Below are positions 7,541-15,301 of a stretch of 40,206 nt of DNA, piece after piece (position 1 is the stretch's first letter; each line of letters begins with the position of its first letter). Below the pieces are notes generated by a model that searched no databases, was not told the origin of the DNA, and saw only the letters and a list, made by a program, of their open reading frames with translations. The DNA is taken from NCBI RefSeq assembly GCF_900162725.1, contig NZ_LT799418.1:3029134-3069339 (forward strand), in the 5' to 3' direction. The position numbers and the translations under genes were made by a program. This stretch comes from Parabacteroides sp. Marseille-P3160. Lineage in GTDB: Bacteria > Bacteroidota > Bacteroidia > Bacteroidales > Tannerellaceae.

Positions 7541-9346
7541 ATGGAAGAAAAGATGGATCCCGAAGCATTTTACCATAGCCAATGTACGGCTTATACTCAA
7601 GAGAAAGAGAAACTAAGAAAAAAGATCTACGCCGTCGGCACTCTCCGGTTGGTAGTGATTGTTACCGGTTTGCTAACGCTATGGCTATACAGGGAAAAGA
7701 GTTGGGAGATATTGTCCGGAATAGCGGTCACTTTTCTTCTGCCGTTCGCCGGATTAGTGATTTATCACTCCAAATTATTTGCCCGTAAAGCCTATTCCGA
7801 AGGCATGATCCGGTTGAATATGGAAGAATTGAACGGACTGGCATATGATTTCAGCGCATTTGATGGGGCACCGGAGCAAATTGACGGCCAACATTCATTC
7901 AGCCTCGACTTGGATCTGTTCGGTAAAAGATCGCTTTTCCAATCTGTCAACCGTACTGCAACCTCCATGGGGCGTGAAGGGTTGATCAAGTCATTTATTC
8001 ATCCTCCGGACAAGAAAGAAACCATTCTCAGGCGGCAAGAGGCCATTCGGGAATTAGCGGGGAAAGCCGCTTTCCGACATGCCTTCCGCGTTTCCGGCCT
8101 GCTTGCAGCCGATGAGAAGAAGCGTCCGGAACAATTGGCACCCTTCCTTGCAGAACCGAGCCGCCTTGCCGGACGCATCGGTTGGAAAATCCTGATATGG
8201 AGTATACCAGGACTATGGGTCCTGCTCCTTTCGGCTTATGCCTTCAGCTGGGTAACAGGGAATGAACTGGGGCTTTTCTTTGCGATTAGTTTCCTTGTAG
8301 CCAATAGCCCCGCAAAGCAAATTAATAAGTTACATCATCAGGTCGGGAAAATGGAGAAACTGTTTTCGGCCTATGCGAATTTGATGTCTCTTTTGGAAAA
8401 TGAATCGTTCGCTTCTCCTTTGCTGAAGGAAATGCAGGAACCCCTATCCGGCGCCCAGGGTAAGGCCTCGTCCGCCATCAAGAAGTTATCCTCTTACCTC
8501 GGAGCATTAGACCAGCGATTCAGCCTTGCCGGGATCTTGTTTAATATTTTCTATCTCCGGGATACGCGGCAAGCCATCCGATTGGAGAAGTGGAAAGAAA
8601 TCCATGCTGCCGACACTCAACGTTGGTTTGATTCCCTGGCAGGTTTCGATGCATTGAATTCCCTGGGAACGTTTGCATTCAATCATCCGGACTATATCTA
8701 TCCCGAAATTGCAGATCATTATTTCCGGATGGAAGGGAAATCCCTGGGACATCCGTTAATCCAACGGGACAAGTGCGTACGTAATGATATCGATATTCAC
8801 CAAAGCCCTTCGTTCCTGATCATCACCGGTGCGAACATGGCAGGGAAAAGCACCTATCTGCGCACAGTCGGCGTCAACTTCCTCTTAGGCTGCCTGGGCG
8901 CTCCGGCTTGTGCCGAAGCCTTGACACTCTATCCGGCGCATTTGGTTACCAGCCTCCGCACAGCCGATTCATTAGCAAGCAACGAATCTTACTTTTTTGC
9001 CGAATTGAAACGGCTTAAAATGATCATCGACCGTTTGGAAAAAGGGGAAGAGTTATTCATTATTTTGGATGAAATACTGAAGGGCACCAACTCGATAGAC
9101 AAGCAGAAAGGTTCTATCGCCTTAATGAAACAATTGGTTGTCTGGAAAGCCTGCGGAATCATCGCCACGCACGACCTGGCGTTGGGTAACCTGGAGAAAG
9201 AGTTCCCCGGGCATATCAGGAATTATCGCTTCGAGGCCGATATAACGAATGACGAGCTGACTTTTTCCTATCGCCTTCGCAAAGGGATTGCCCAGAATAT
9301 GAATGCATCCTTCCTGATGAAAAAGATGGGGATTACGTTAGAATAA
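7541..9346 (+). CDS. Membrane-anchored MutS-like ATPase
   Basis: About 601 residues from the ATG at 7541. The C-terminal half is a MutS-type ABC ATPase: Walker A in ITGANMAGKSTYLRTVG, a signature region around SNESYFFAELKRLK, Walker B in ELFIILDEILKGTNS, and a switch histidine in IIATHDLALG. The mismatch-recognition and connector domains of true MutS are absent. Instead the N-terminus has two hydrophobic segments (around LVVIVTGLLTLWLY and ILSGIAVTFLLPFAGLVIY), with two more near residues 210-255. This matches a Bacteroidota family often labelled 'DNA mismatch repair protein' although membrane-anchored. A role in mismatch repair is doubtful and its real role is unknown. It is not in an evident operon; it converges on the acyl-CoA synthetase gene. 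Confidence 0.88.
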   Translation: MEEKMDPEAFYHSQCTAYTQEKEKLRKKIYAVGTLRLVVIVTGLLTLWLYREKSWEILSGIAVTFLLPFAGLVIYHSKLFARKAYSEGMIRLNMEELNGLAYDFSAFDGAPEQIDGQHSFSLDLDLFGKRSLFQSVNRTATSMGREGLIKSFIHPPDKKETILRRQEAIRELAGKAAFRHAFRVSGLLAADEKKRPEQLAPFLAEPSRLAGRIGWKILIWSIPGLWVLLLSAYAFSWVTGNELGLFFAISFLVANSPAKQINKLHHQVGKMEKLFSAYANLMSLLENESFASPLLKEMQEPLSGAQGKASSAIKKLSSYLGALDQRFSLAGILFNIFYLRDTRQAIRLEKWKEIHAADTQRWFDSLAGFDALNSLGTFAFNHPDYIYPEIADHYFRMEGKSLGHPLIQRDKCVRNDIDIHQSPSFLIITGANMAGKSTYLRTVGVNFLLGCLGAPACAEALTLYPAHLVTSLRTADSLASNESYFFAELKRLKMIIDRLEKGEELFIILDEILKGTNSIDKQKGSIALMKQLVVWKACGIIATHDLALGNLEKEFPGHIRNYRFEADITNDELTFSYRLRKGIAQNMNASFLMKKMGITLE

Positions 9347-9383
9347 AAATTGCGGAGGACGCTTTTCCAAACCTCCTCCGCAA
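9345..9383 (-). terminator. Rho-independent terminator of the acyl-CoA synthetase gene
   Basis: A perfect 10-bp inverted repeat, TTGCGGAGGA (9350-9359) and TCCTCCGCAA (9374-9383), with a 14-nt loop. Read on the minus strand it is followed directly by TTTTTATT, so it terminates the gene ending at 9400. On the plus strand the T-run is poor, but the hairpin may still protect the MutS-like mRNA end. Confidence 0.8.
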
Positions 9384-9399
9384 TAAAGTTGCCCGACTT

Positions 9400-11064
9400 T
9401 TAATAATTAGTATAGAGATAACGCCGGATACTGTTCTTAGGAGTCTTCTTAAATTCGGTCGGATAAAGTTGGATCTTACTGATGCTTTCGAATGAAGCCA
9501 ATTGCTTGTTCAACTCGATCCGGTTCTTTTCCATTATCGAAGGCAGGTCGTCATGGGAAATGCCCGTACCATCCACCGTATCATAGTCGGGATAAACCAA
9601 TGCTACCAATTTGCCTTCCTTCTCGATAACAAGACTTTCCAACACGAAAGGCAGGTTATTCAATTTCGACTCCAGTTCTTCAGGGTATATATTCTGCCCG
9701 CTCGGGCCAAGGATCATCGTTTTGCTGCGTCCGCGGATAAATATATTTTTATTTTTATCAATGGTTCCGAGGTCGCCGGTACGCAACCATCCATCTGCAG
9801 TAAATGCATTCTGCGTCGCCTCCTCATTCTTATAATAGCCGACCATTACGTTTTCGCCTTTCACTTGGATCTCTCCTACGATATTATACGGATCTTCCGA
9901 ATCGATCCGTACGTCCATGATATCTTTCAGGACTTGTCCGCAGGAACCCGGTACGTATTCCTTGTAATGGCTGTAACTGATTAACGGCCCGCATTCGGTC
10001 ATTCCATAACCGATCGTGAACGGGAATTTAATCTTATACAGAAAATCACTCACCTCCTGGTTCATAGCGGCCCCGCCCACGATAATCTGGCAGAACCGGC
10101 CGCCCAGTGCGGCTATCAGCTTATTGCAGATCACCGCATAAATCCGGCTGTCCAGCAAAGGAATGTTCAAGGCCAATTTAATCGTCCGCTTATTTAATTG
10201 CGGGATAATCATTTTCCTATAGATCTTCTCCAATATAAGCGGTACGGCAAGAATCAAGTTCGGTTTGACATCCTCAAATGCCTTCAATAGGATTTTAGGG
10301 GAAGGTATTTTCCCTAAGATGTAAACATGCGCACCGACAGCCAATGGCGTCAACAGGTTGAACGCACAACTGTATGTATGCGCTACCGGAAGGAAACAGA
10401 GCTCCCGGTCGCCCCGGAACATGATCCCGAGCGACATGGCATAGGTTACATTTCCCGCCAGGTTATTCCCCGTCAGCATGACTCCCTTACAGAATCCGGT
10501 CGTCCCCGAAGTATAGTTCAGTACCAGCATCTCACTGTTATCCACTTCAGGAAATTTCACATCTTCCCGTTTAAAGCCATTCGGATATTTTTCCGTCATG
10601 CGGCTATCCGATAGACGCAACATCTTTTGGATATTCTCGCCATCCCGCTGGTGCAAACAGCGATAATCGGTCAGGGAGATAACCGCCCGCAGTTCCGGAA
10701 CGTTATCTTCTTCCAACGTATCCCAAATAGCATCCGAAACAAACAGAAGGGTCGATTCGGAATGATTGATAATATGATGAATATCATTCGGAGCAAAGTC
10801 TTGCAGAATAGGCACGATCGTTGCACCATAGGTAATCGTAGCCATATAGGCAATAAACCACCGCGGACTATCTTTACCTACTAATGCAATTTTATCACCT
10901 TTACGGATATGACACTCTTTAAACAGAATATGGAAACGGGCAATCTCCCTCGCCACATCGCTGAAATAGAAAGTATTTCCTGTCGTATAATCCGTCAGAG
11001 AAGGTAAATCCCAGTTCGTTTTAAAACTTTCCTGGTACAGTTTAATCAGATTCTCTTTAACCAT
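9400..11064 (-). CDS. AMP-dependent synthetase / long-chain acyl-CoA ligase
   Basis: An ANL-superfamily adenylating enzyme of about 554 residues. Visible motifs are the AMP-binding loop NYTSGTTGFCKGVML, the GYGMTECGP motif, and GWLRTGDLG followed by the hinge region and the C-terminal subdomain (IRGRSKTMILGPSGQNIYPEE). It probably activates fatty acids to acyl-CoA at the inner membrane face. The nearby ETF/ETF-QO genes would suit fatty-acid or branched-acid metabolism, but no direct link is shown. I chose the start at MVKENLIKLY (11064), because the -7 element TATTTTTG (minus strand, 11088-11095) lies inside the longer open frame that begins at 11118. It is divergent from mtaB. Confidence 0.9.
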   Translation of the reverse strand: MVKENLIKLYQESFKTNWDLPSLTDYTTGNTFYFSDVAREIARFHILFKECHIRKGDKIALVGKDSPRWFIAYMATITYGATIVPILQDFAPNDIHHIINHSESTLLFVSDAIWDTLEEDNVPELRAVISLTDYRCLHQRDGENIQKMLRLSDSRMTEKYPNGFKREDVKFPEVDNSEMLVLNYTSGTTGFCKGVMLTGNNLAGNVTYAMSLGIMFRGDRELCFLPVAHTYSCAFNLLTPLAVGAHVYILGKIPSPKILLKAFEDVKPNLILAVPLILEKIYRKMIIPQLNKRTIKLALNIPLLDSRIYAVICNKLIAALGGRFCQIIVGGAAMNQEVSDFLYKIKFPFTIGYGMTECGPLISYSHYKEYVPGSCGQVLKDIMDVRIDSEDPYNIVGEIQVKGENVMVGYYKNEEATQNAFTADGWLRTGDLGTIDKNKNIFIRGRSKTMILGPSGQNIYPEELESKLNNLPFVLESLVIEKEGKLVALVYPDYDTVDGTGISHDDLPSIMEKNRIELNKQLASFESISKIQLYPTEFKKTPKNSIRRYLYTNY

Positions 11065-11087
11065 GGCACACTTTTGTGATTTCTGTG

Positions 11088-11095
11088 CAAAAATA
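11088..11095 (-). promoter_or_regulatory. -7 element for the acyl-CoA synthetase gene
   Basis: TATTTTTG on the minus strand, 23 bp upstream of the ATG at 11064. It fixes the likely start codon and rules out the Met codons further upstream. Confidence 0.55.
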
Positions 11096-11149
11096 GGAAG
11101 TTTTATATAGATATACAATTAAAACAGGGAGTAACTTCACCGTTTTATA

Positions 11150-11157
11150 TACTTTTG
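11150..11157 (+). promoter_or_regulatory. -7 element for the mtaB operon
   Basis: TACTTTTG, a perfect TAnnTTTG match, 20 bp upstream of the ATG at 11178. The in-frame GTG at 11157 uses its last base and so cannot be the start. Confidence 0.55.
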
Positions 11158-11177
11158 TGGAGAAATTCAAATTGGGA

Positions 11178-12494
11178 ATGATCGACAATAATGTTTTTGA
11201 GAATAAGACGGCAGCCTACTTTACCTTGGGTTGCAAGCTGAACTTCGCGGAAACGTCTACTATCGGCAAGGAATTGGCCGCCCGCGGCATTCGTAAAGTG
11301 CGAACCGGGGAGACGGCCGATATTTGCGTCATAAATACTTGCTCCGTTACCGAATTGGCCGATAAGAAATGCCGCCAGGCCATCCGCCGCATACAGAAAC
11401 AGCATCCGAAGGCTCTGACTATTGTAACCGGATGCTATGCCCAGTTAAAACCCGAAGAGGTAGCCGGTATTCCGGGAGTGGATCTGGTCTTGGGAGCCGA
11501 GCAGAAATTAGATATCCTGCAGTATCTGGACGGCTTGGATAAAAAGCCGGAAAGCGCAATCCATACGTCCCCTTCAAAAAACATCCGGGAGTTTGTTCCT
11601 TCTTGCTCGACCGACGACCGTACCCGGCATTTCCTGAAAGTGCAGGACGGCTGCGACTATTATTGCTCTTTCTGCACCATCCCGTTCGCCAGAGGCCGCA
11701 GCCGTAACGGGACGATTGCCAGTATGGTCGGACAGGCACAGGAGGTAGCCCGCCAGGGAGGAAAGGAAATTGTCCTCACCGGCGTCAATATCGGGGATTT
11801 CGGAAAAAGTACGGGAGAAACGTTTATCGATCTGATCCGGGCGTTAGATGAGGTGGAAGGTATACTCCGCTACCGGATTTCTTCCATTGAACCGAATCTG
11901 ATTACCGACGAGGCGATCGATTTTGTCGCCAACAGCAAACGCTTTGCCCCTCATTTCCATATTCCGCTCCAAAGCGGAAGCGACGCCGTACTCAAACTGA
12001 TGCGCCGCCATTATGATACGGCCTTGTTCCGCCATAAGATCGAATGCATCAAACAGGCGCTTCCCCAAGCTTTCATCGGTGTCGACGTGATTGTCGGCAC
12101 ACGGGGAGAAACGGATGAATTTTTCGAGGAAGCCTACCGCTTTATCGAAAGTCTGGACATCTCCCAACTGCATGTGTTCAGCTATTCCGAACGCCCGGGC
12201 ACACAGGCGCTGAAAATTGATCACACCGTTGACCCAAAGGCCAAACATGCACGAAGTAAAGCACTGTTGGACTTGTCCGACAGTAAGTTGCACGCTTTTT
12301 ATGACGCCCATACAGGAGAAAAAGCCGAAGTCTTATTCGAAAAAGCACGAAAAGGAGGATTGATGCATGGATTTACCGCCAACTACATAAAGGTGGAAAC
12401 TCCCTACGACACGGCATTGGTCAATCAGTCCGTTCCGGTCCGCTTACTCGGCTGGAATGAAGAAAAAACAGCATTAAAAGTCGAACTCATTTGA
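11178..12494 (+). CDS. mtaB: tRNA t6A37 methylthiotransferase
   Basis: A radical-SAM methylthiotransferase that adds a methylthio group to t6A at position 37 of ANN-decoding tRNAs, about 438 residues. The N-terminal UPF0004 domain carries cluster cysteines in FTLGCKLN, VINTCSVT and VTGCYAQ. The radical-SAM motif is CDYYCSFC within LKVQDGCDYYCSFCTIPFARG. The FHIPLQSGSDAVLKLMRRHY and HVFSYSERPGT stretches are typical of the MtaB branch rather than MiaB or RimO. A C-terminal TRAM-like segment follows. I start at MIDNNVFENK (11178) because the longer GTG start overlaps the promoter element. It is the first gene of a three-gene operon; the acyltransferase starts 5 bp after its stop. Confidence 0.92.
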   Translation: MIDNNVFENKTAAYFTLGCKLNFAETSTIGKELAARGIRKVRTGETADICVINTCSVTELADKKCRQAIRRIQKQHPKALTIVTGCYAQLKPEEVAGIPGVDLVLGAEQKLDILQYLDGLDKKPESAIHTSPSKNIREFVPSCSTDDRTRHFLKVQDGCDYYCSFCTIPFARGRSRNGTIASMVGQAQEVARQGGKEIVLTGVNIGDFGKSTGETFIDLIRALDEVEGILRYRISSIEPNLITDEAIDFVANSKRFAPHFHIPLQSGSDAVLKLMRRHYDTALFRHKIECIKQALPQAFIGVDVIVGTRGETDEFFEEAYRFIESLDISQLHVFSYSERPGTQALKIDHTVDPKAKHARSKALLDLSDSKLHAFYDAHTGEKAEVLFEKARKGGLMHGFTANYIKVETPYDTALVNQSVPVRLLGWNEEKTALKVELI

Positions 12495-12499
12495 TTCTT

Positions 12500-13393
12500 A
12501 TGGGAAACCGGATACTCTATACCATCCTTTTCTGTTGGACGAAGGCGCATGCATTTCTTCCGATGCGAATACTGTATATTTTATCGGACATCCTTTACTT
12601 GCTGGTTTATCGTTTGGTACGTTACCGCTTGAAGGTGGTGCGCCGGAACATGAAAGCCTCTTTTCCCGAGAAAACGGAAAAAGAGCTCCGCCAACTGGAA
12701 CGGGCCTTTTACCATCATTTCTCCGATTATATCGTCGAGACAATCAAATTGGCGCATATCTCTCCCAAAGAAGCCTTAAAACGAGCCATCATCCGCAATC
12801 CGGAAATGATAGAGGAGTTGCAAAAACGGGGACATTACTGCTTTATCCTGCTCATGGGGCATTACGGGAACTGGGAATGGTTTACCGACTCGCCGCTGCT
12901 TTTCGACCGGATCCAAACGGAGGTGCATCAGGTCTACCGTCCTCTGAAGAACCGGGCTTTCGACCGGCTCTTCATCTATCTCCGCACGCGTTTTCATGCG
13001 AAGGGGATTATGAAGAATGAAGCCTTTCGGGATATCGTCCGTTTAAAGCAGTCAAAAACACGCAGCATCGTCGTTTTTATTGCCGATCAGACTCCCAGCA
13101 AAGCCAACCTGCATTACTGGACCCGATTTCTGAACCAGGACACTCCCATATTAAACGGCCCGGAACGGATTGCGTGCAAGCTCCGTCTTCCGGTCATTTA
13201 CGCCGATGTTCGGAAGGTTCGAAGAGGATATTATACCGTTGATTTCAACTTGCTGACAGACTCCCCGGAAAAGATGCCGGAAAACTGGATTACCGAACAG
13301 TTCGCCCGGAGGATGGAAGAAACGATACTCCGTGATCCAGCCTACTGGCTCTGGACGCATAAACGATGGAAATACAAACATGAACAGCCATGA
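12500..13393 (+). CDS. Lipid A biosynthesis-type acyltransferase (LpxL/HtrB family)
   Basis: A 297-residue inner-membrane acyltransferase of the HtrB/LpxL family, which adds secondary acyl chains to lipid A or acylates related lipids. An N-terminal hydrophobic stretch (LYILSDILYLLVYRLV) anchors it. The catalytic HX4E motif is in MGHYGNWEWF, and the region around KNRAFDRLFIYLRTRFHAKG and IADQTPSKANLHYWTRFL matches the substrate-binding part. The start at 12500 (MGNRIL) lies 5 bp past the mtaB stop; a TTG overlapping that stop is less likely. The gene overlaps the next one by four bases (ATGA). The adjacent glycosyltransferase fits an envelope-glycolipid role. Confidence 0.88.
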   Translation: MGNRILYTILFCWTKAHAFLPMRILYILSDILYLLVYRLVRYRLKVVRRNMKASFPEKTEKELRQLERAFYHHFSDYIVETIKLAHISPKEALKRAIIRNPEMIEELQKRGHYCFILLMGHYGNWEWFTDSPLLFDRIQTEVHQVYRPLKNRAFDRLFIYLRTRFHAKGIMKNEAFRDIVRLKQSKTRSIVVFIADQTPSKANLHYWTRFLNQDTPILNGPERIACKLRLPVIYADVRKVRRGYYTVDFNLLTDSPEKMPENWITEQFARRMEETILRDPAYWLWTHKRWKYKHEQP

Positions 13394-14445
13394 AAAAGGT
13401 AGCAGTCGTTATTCTGAACTGGAACGGAAAGGAGCTGATGGAACAATTCCTCCCTTCTGTTATTGCACATTCACCGCAGGAAACAGCGGAAATTGTCGTA
13501 GCTGATAATGGTTCCACCGACGCCTCCGTCGCCATGCTCGAAGAAAAGTTCCCATCCGTACGCATCATCCGGATTGAACGGAATTATGGATTCGCCGAAG
13601 GATACAATAAAGCGATCGAAGAAATAGGTTCGCCTTATGTCGTTCTCCTGAATAGCGATGTGGAAGTTACTCCCCATTGGCTGGATGCGCCGTTGGCCTT
13701 GCTGGATACGGAGCCCGACGTTGCGGGCGTCCAACCCAAACTCCTGGCACAGCGCAACAAGCATTTCTTCGAATATGCCGGTGCTGCGGGCGGATTGATG
13801 GATAAATACGGCTATCCTTACTGCCGGGGACGTATCTTCCATGTCGTGGAAGAAGACCGGGGACAATATGACGCTCCCATGGATGTCCTTTGGGGAAGCG
13901 GGGCCTGCCTCTTCCTCCGGACGGAAGTGTATAAAAAAGAAGGAGGACTGGACGCCCGGTTCTTTGCTCATCAGGAAGAGATTGATTTCTGCTGGCGGCT
14001 GAGAGCAAGGGGCTATCGGTTGGTCTGTACGCCCCGCTCCGTCGTATATCATGTCGGAGGGGCGACACTGAATGCAGAAAGTCCGCGTAAAATCTTCCTT
14101 AATTTCCGCAATAATCTGCTGATGCTCTACAAGAATCTACCGGAGAAAGATTTATTACCTGTGATGCGTTGCCGTTTTTGGCTCGATTACCTCGCTGCCG
14201 CCAAATTTCTCTTAACTTTCAATTTCCGGAATGCAAAAGCAGTTTATGAGGCTCGAAAAGAGTTTTATCAATTAAAAGAAACCTATGTCCCTATCCGGAT
14301 GGAAAATCTGAGAAAAACGACCGTCCCTCAGATCCCCGAAATACTGCAAAGCAACTTGATTCTCTCATTCTATTTTAAAGGGAAAAAGAAATATTCCGAC
14401 TTCAAAACAATTCCGGAGAATGATCCGAATCAACAAAGCAATTAA
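13390..14445 (+). CDS. Family 2 glycosyltransferase
   Basis: A 351-residue GT2 (GT-A fold) enzyme resembling rhamnosyl- and related glycan-assembly transferases. The N-terminal VVILNWNGKE, ADNGSTDAS and the DXD-type LNSDVEV give the nucleotide-sugar site. FGYGxGACLFLRTEV-like (WGSGACLFLRTEV) and AHQEEIDFCWRLRARGY hold the acceptor/catalytic region. The C-terminal ~100 residues are basic and probably membrane-associated. It is the last gene of the mtaB operon, with a 4-bp ATGA overlap to the acyltransferase. Its TAA stop lies in a TTAA shared with the stop codon of the convergent gntR, which is also where the AT-rich island begins. Donor and acceptor sugars are unknown. Confidence 0.88.
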   Translation: MKKVAVVILNWNGKELMEQFLPSVIAHSPQETAEIVVADNGSTDASVAMLEEKFPSVRIIRIERNYGFAEGYNKAIEEIGSPYVVLLNSDVEVTPHWLDAPLALLDTEPDVAGVQPKLLAQRNKHFFEYAGAAGGLMDKYGYPYCRGRIFHVVEEDRGQYDAPMDVLWGSGACLFLRTEVYKKEGGLDARFFAHQEEIDFCWRLRARGYRLVCTPRSVVYHVGGATLNAESPRKIFLNFRNNLLMLYKNLPEKDLLPVMRCRFWLDYLAAAKFLLTFNFRNAKAVYEARKEFYQLKETYVPIRMENLRKTTVPQIPEILQSNLILSFYFKGKKKYSDFKTIPENDPNQQSN

Positions 14446-15173
14446 CGTTGTGCTTCTATAGTATATGTAAAACTATCGGCTCTATAGTATCCGATGTTAT
14501 ATTCTATCGGGACATCTTTTTCATCGTAAACAAATCTCCTTCGAATAAGTATTGGCTCATTCGGCTTTATATCTAATTTGTTGGCAATAAAATCACCGGC
14601 AAGGCTGGCGCATATTTCTTCTTTGGATGTTTTTACTATTATCCCAAAATCTTTTTCTAATATTTCATATAGAGGACGATTAAAGTTTTCGTCACTAGTA
14701 AGTGGTATTTGAGGATTGAAATATGAAATGAAATAGACAAAAGGATACTCTAAATTACCTCGAACACGCTCTAAAACTAAGCACTTCGTTTCATTCTCCA
14801 CCCCAAAAAAGTTAGCAGCTCTTTCTGTTACTTTTTTGTAACTCAAATGCAATTCAAAATTTTTTATTTCTATACCAAGCATTTTCATTTCTTGCGAAAA
14901 GCTTAGCCAGTTTTTTATACCTCCAACAATTCCTTTTCTTATCACTTTGGTTCCAAAACCTCTTTTACGTAACAATAACCCCTCGTATACCAATTTATTG
15001 ATTGATTGACGTAGTGTATTTCTTGAGATATTTAATTGTTCTGCCATTTCTGTTTCGCTTGGCAACAATTTTCCATTCTTATATTCTTCCATTTCTATTA
15101 GTTGGCGAAGATACTTTTCAGCCTGCAAATGTAATAGACCGGACCGTTTTTTGTCATTTTTTTTTGTTTCCAT
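14442..15173 (-). CDS. GntR-family regulator (HutC-type, UTRA domain)
   Basis: A 243-residue regulator. The N-terminal winged HTH is at about residues 12-80, with the family signature KLLPSETEMAEQLNISRNTL followed by INKLVYEGLLLRKRGFGT. The C-terminal part (about 95-240) is a UTRA effector domain with FVYFISYFNP and PILIRRRFVYDEKDVPIEYN, typical of sugar-phosphate or amino-acid sensing HutC-type proteins. It is divergent from the isomerase-MFS-kinase operon and is probably its repressor. The shared sequence ATGTTCATACAT at 15274, 22755 and 22878 is its likely operator. The effector is probably mannose-6-phosphate or a related sugar phosphate, by inference only. Its stop codon overlaps that of the glycosyltransferase. 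Confidence 0.9.
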   Translation of the reverse strand: METKKNDKKRSGLLHLQAEKYLRQLIEMEEYKNGKLLPSETEMAEQLNISRNTLRQSINKLVYEGLLLRKRGFGTKVIRKGIVGGIKNWLSFSQEMKMLGIEIKNFELHLSYKKVTERAANFFGVENETKCLVLERVRGNLEYPFVYFISYFNPQIPLTSDENFNRPLYEILEKDFGIIVKTSKEEICASLAGDFIANKLDIKPNEPILIRRRFVYDEKDVPIEYNIGYYRADSFTYTIEAQR

Positions 15174-15195
15174 AATTTTTTCTTATATCATTAAA

Positions 15196-15215
15196 CAAAT
15201 ATAGTTGCAAATATA
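15196..15215 (-). promoter_or_regulatory. Two candidate -7 elements for gntR
   Basis: The minus strand has TATATTTG twice (15208-15215 and 15196-15203), both perfect TAnnTTTG matches, 23 and 35 bp from the gntR start. No copy of the proposed operator overlaps them, so strong autoregulation is not evident. Confidence 0.45.
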
Positions 15216-15252
15216 ATAATACAAGAATGTTTTGAGTCTAAAAAAAATAATA

Positions 15253-15285
15253 TACATTTGCACATATATTTAAATGTTCATACAT
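15253..15285 (+). promoter_or_regulatory. Promoter and GntR operator of the isomerase operon
   Basis: TACATTTG (15253-15260) is a perfect -7 element. Thirteen bp downstream lies ATGTTCATACAT (15274-15285), an ATGT-N4-ACAT dyad also found at the GH92 and SusC promoters. The site falls just past the predicted transcription start, a position suited to repression. The ATG follows at 15302. Confidence 0.65.
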
Positions 15286-15301
15286 AGTAGCTATAAAAAG
15301 A

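Noticed and set aside
11157-11177. GTG start for mtaB
   Set aside because: It overlaps the -7 element; ATG 11178 is the first start downstream and fits the family N-terminus.
13471-14052. 193-codon minus-strand ORF
   Set aside because: Antisense to the glycosyltransferase with intact GT2 motifs.
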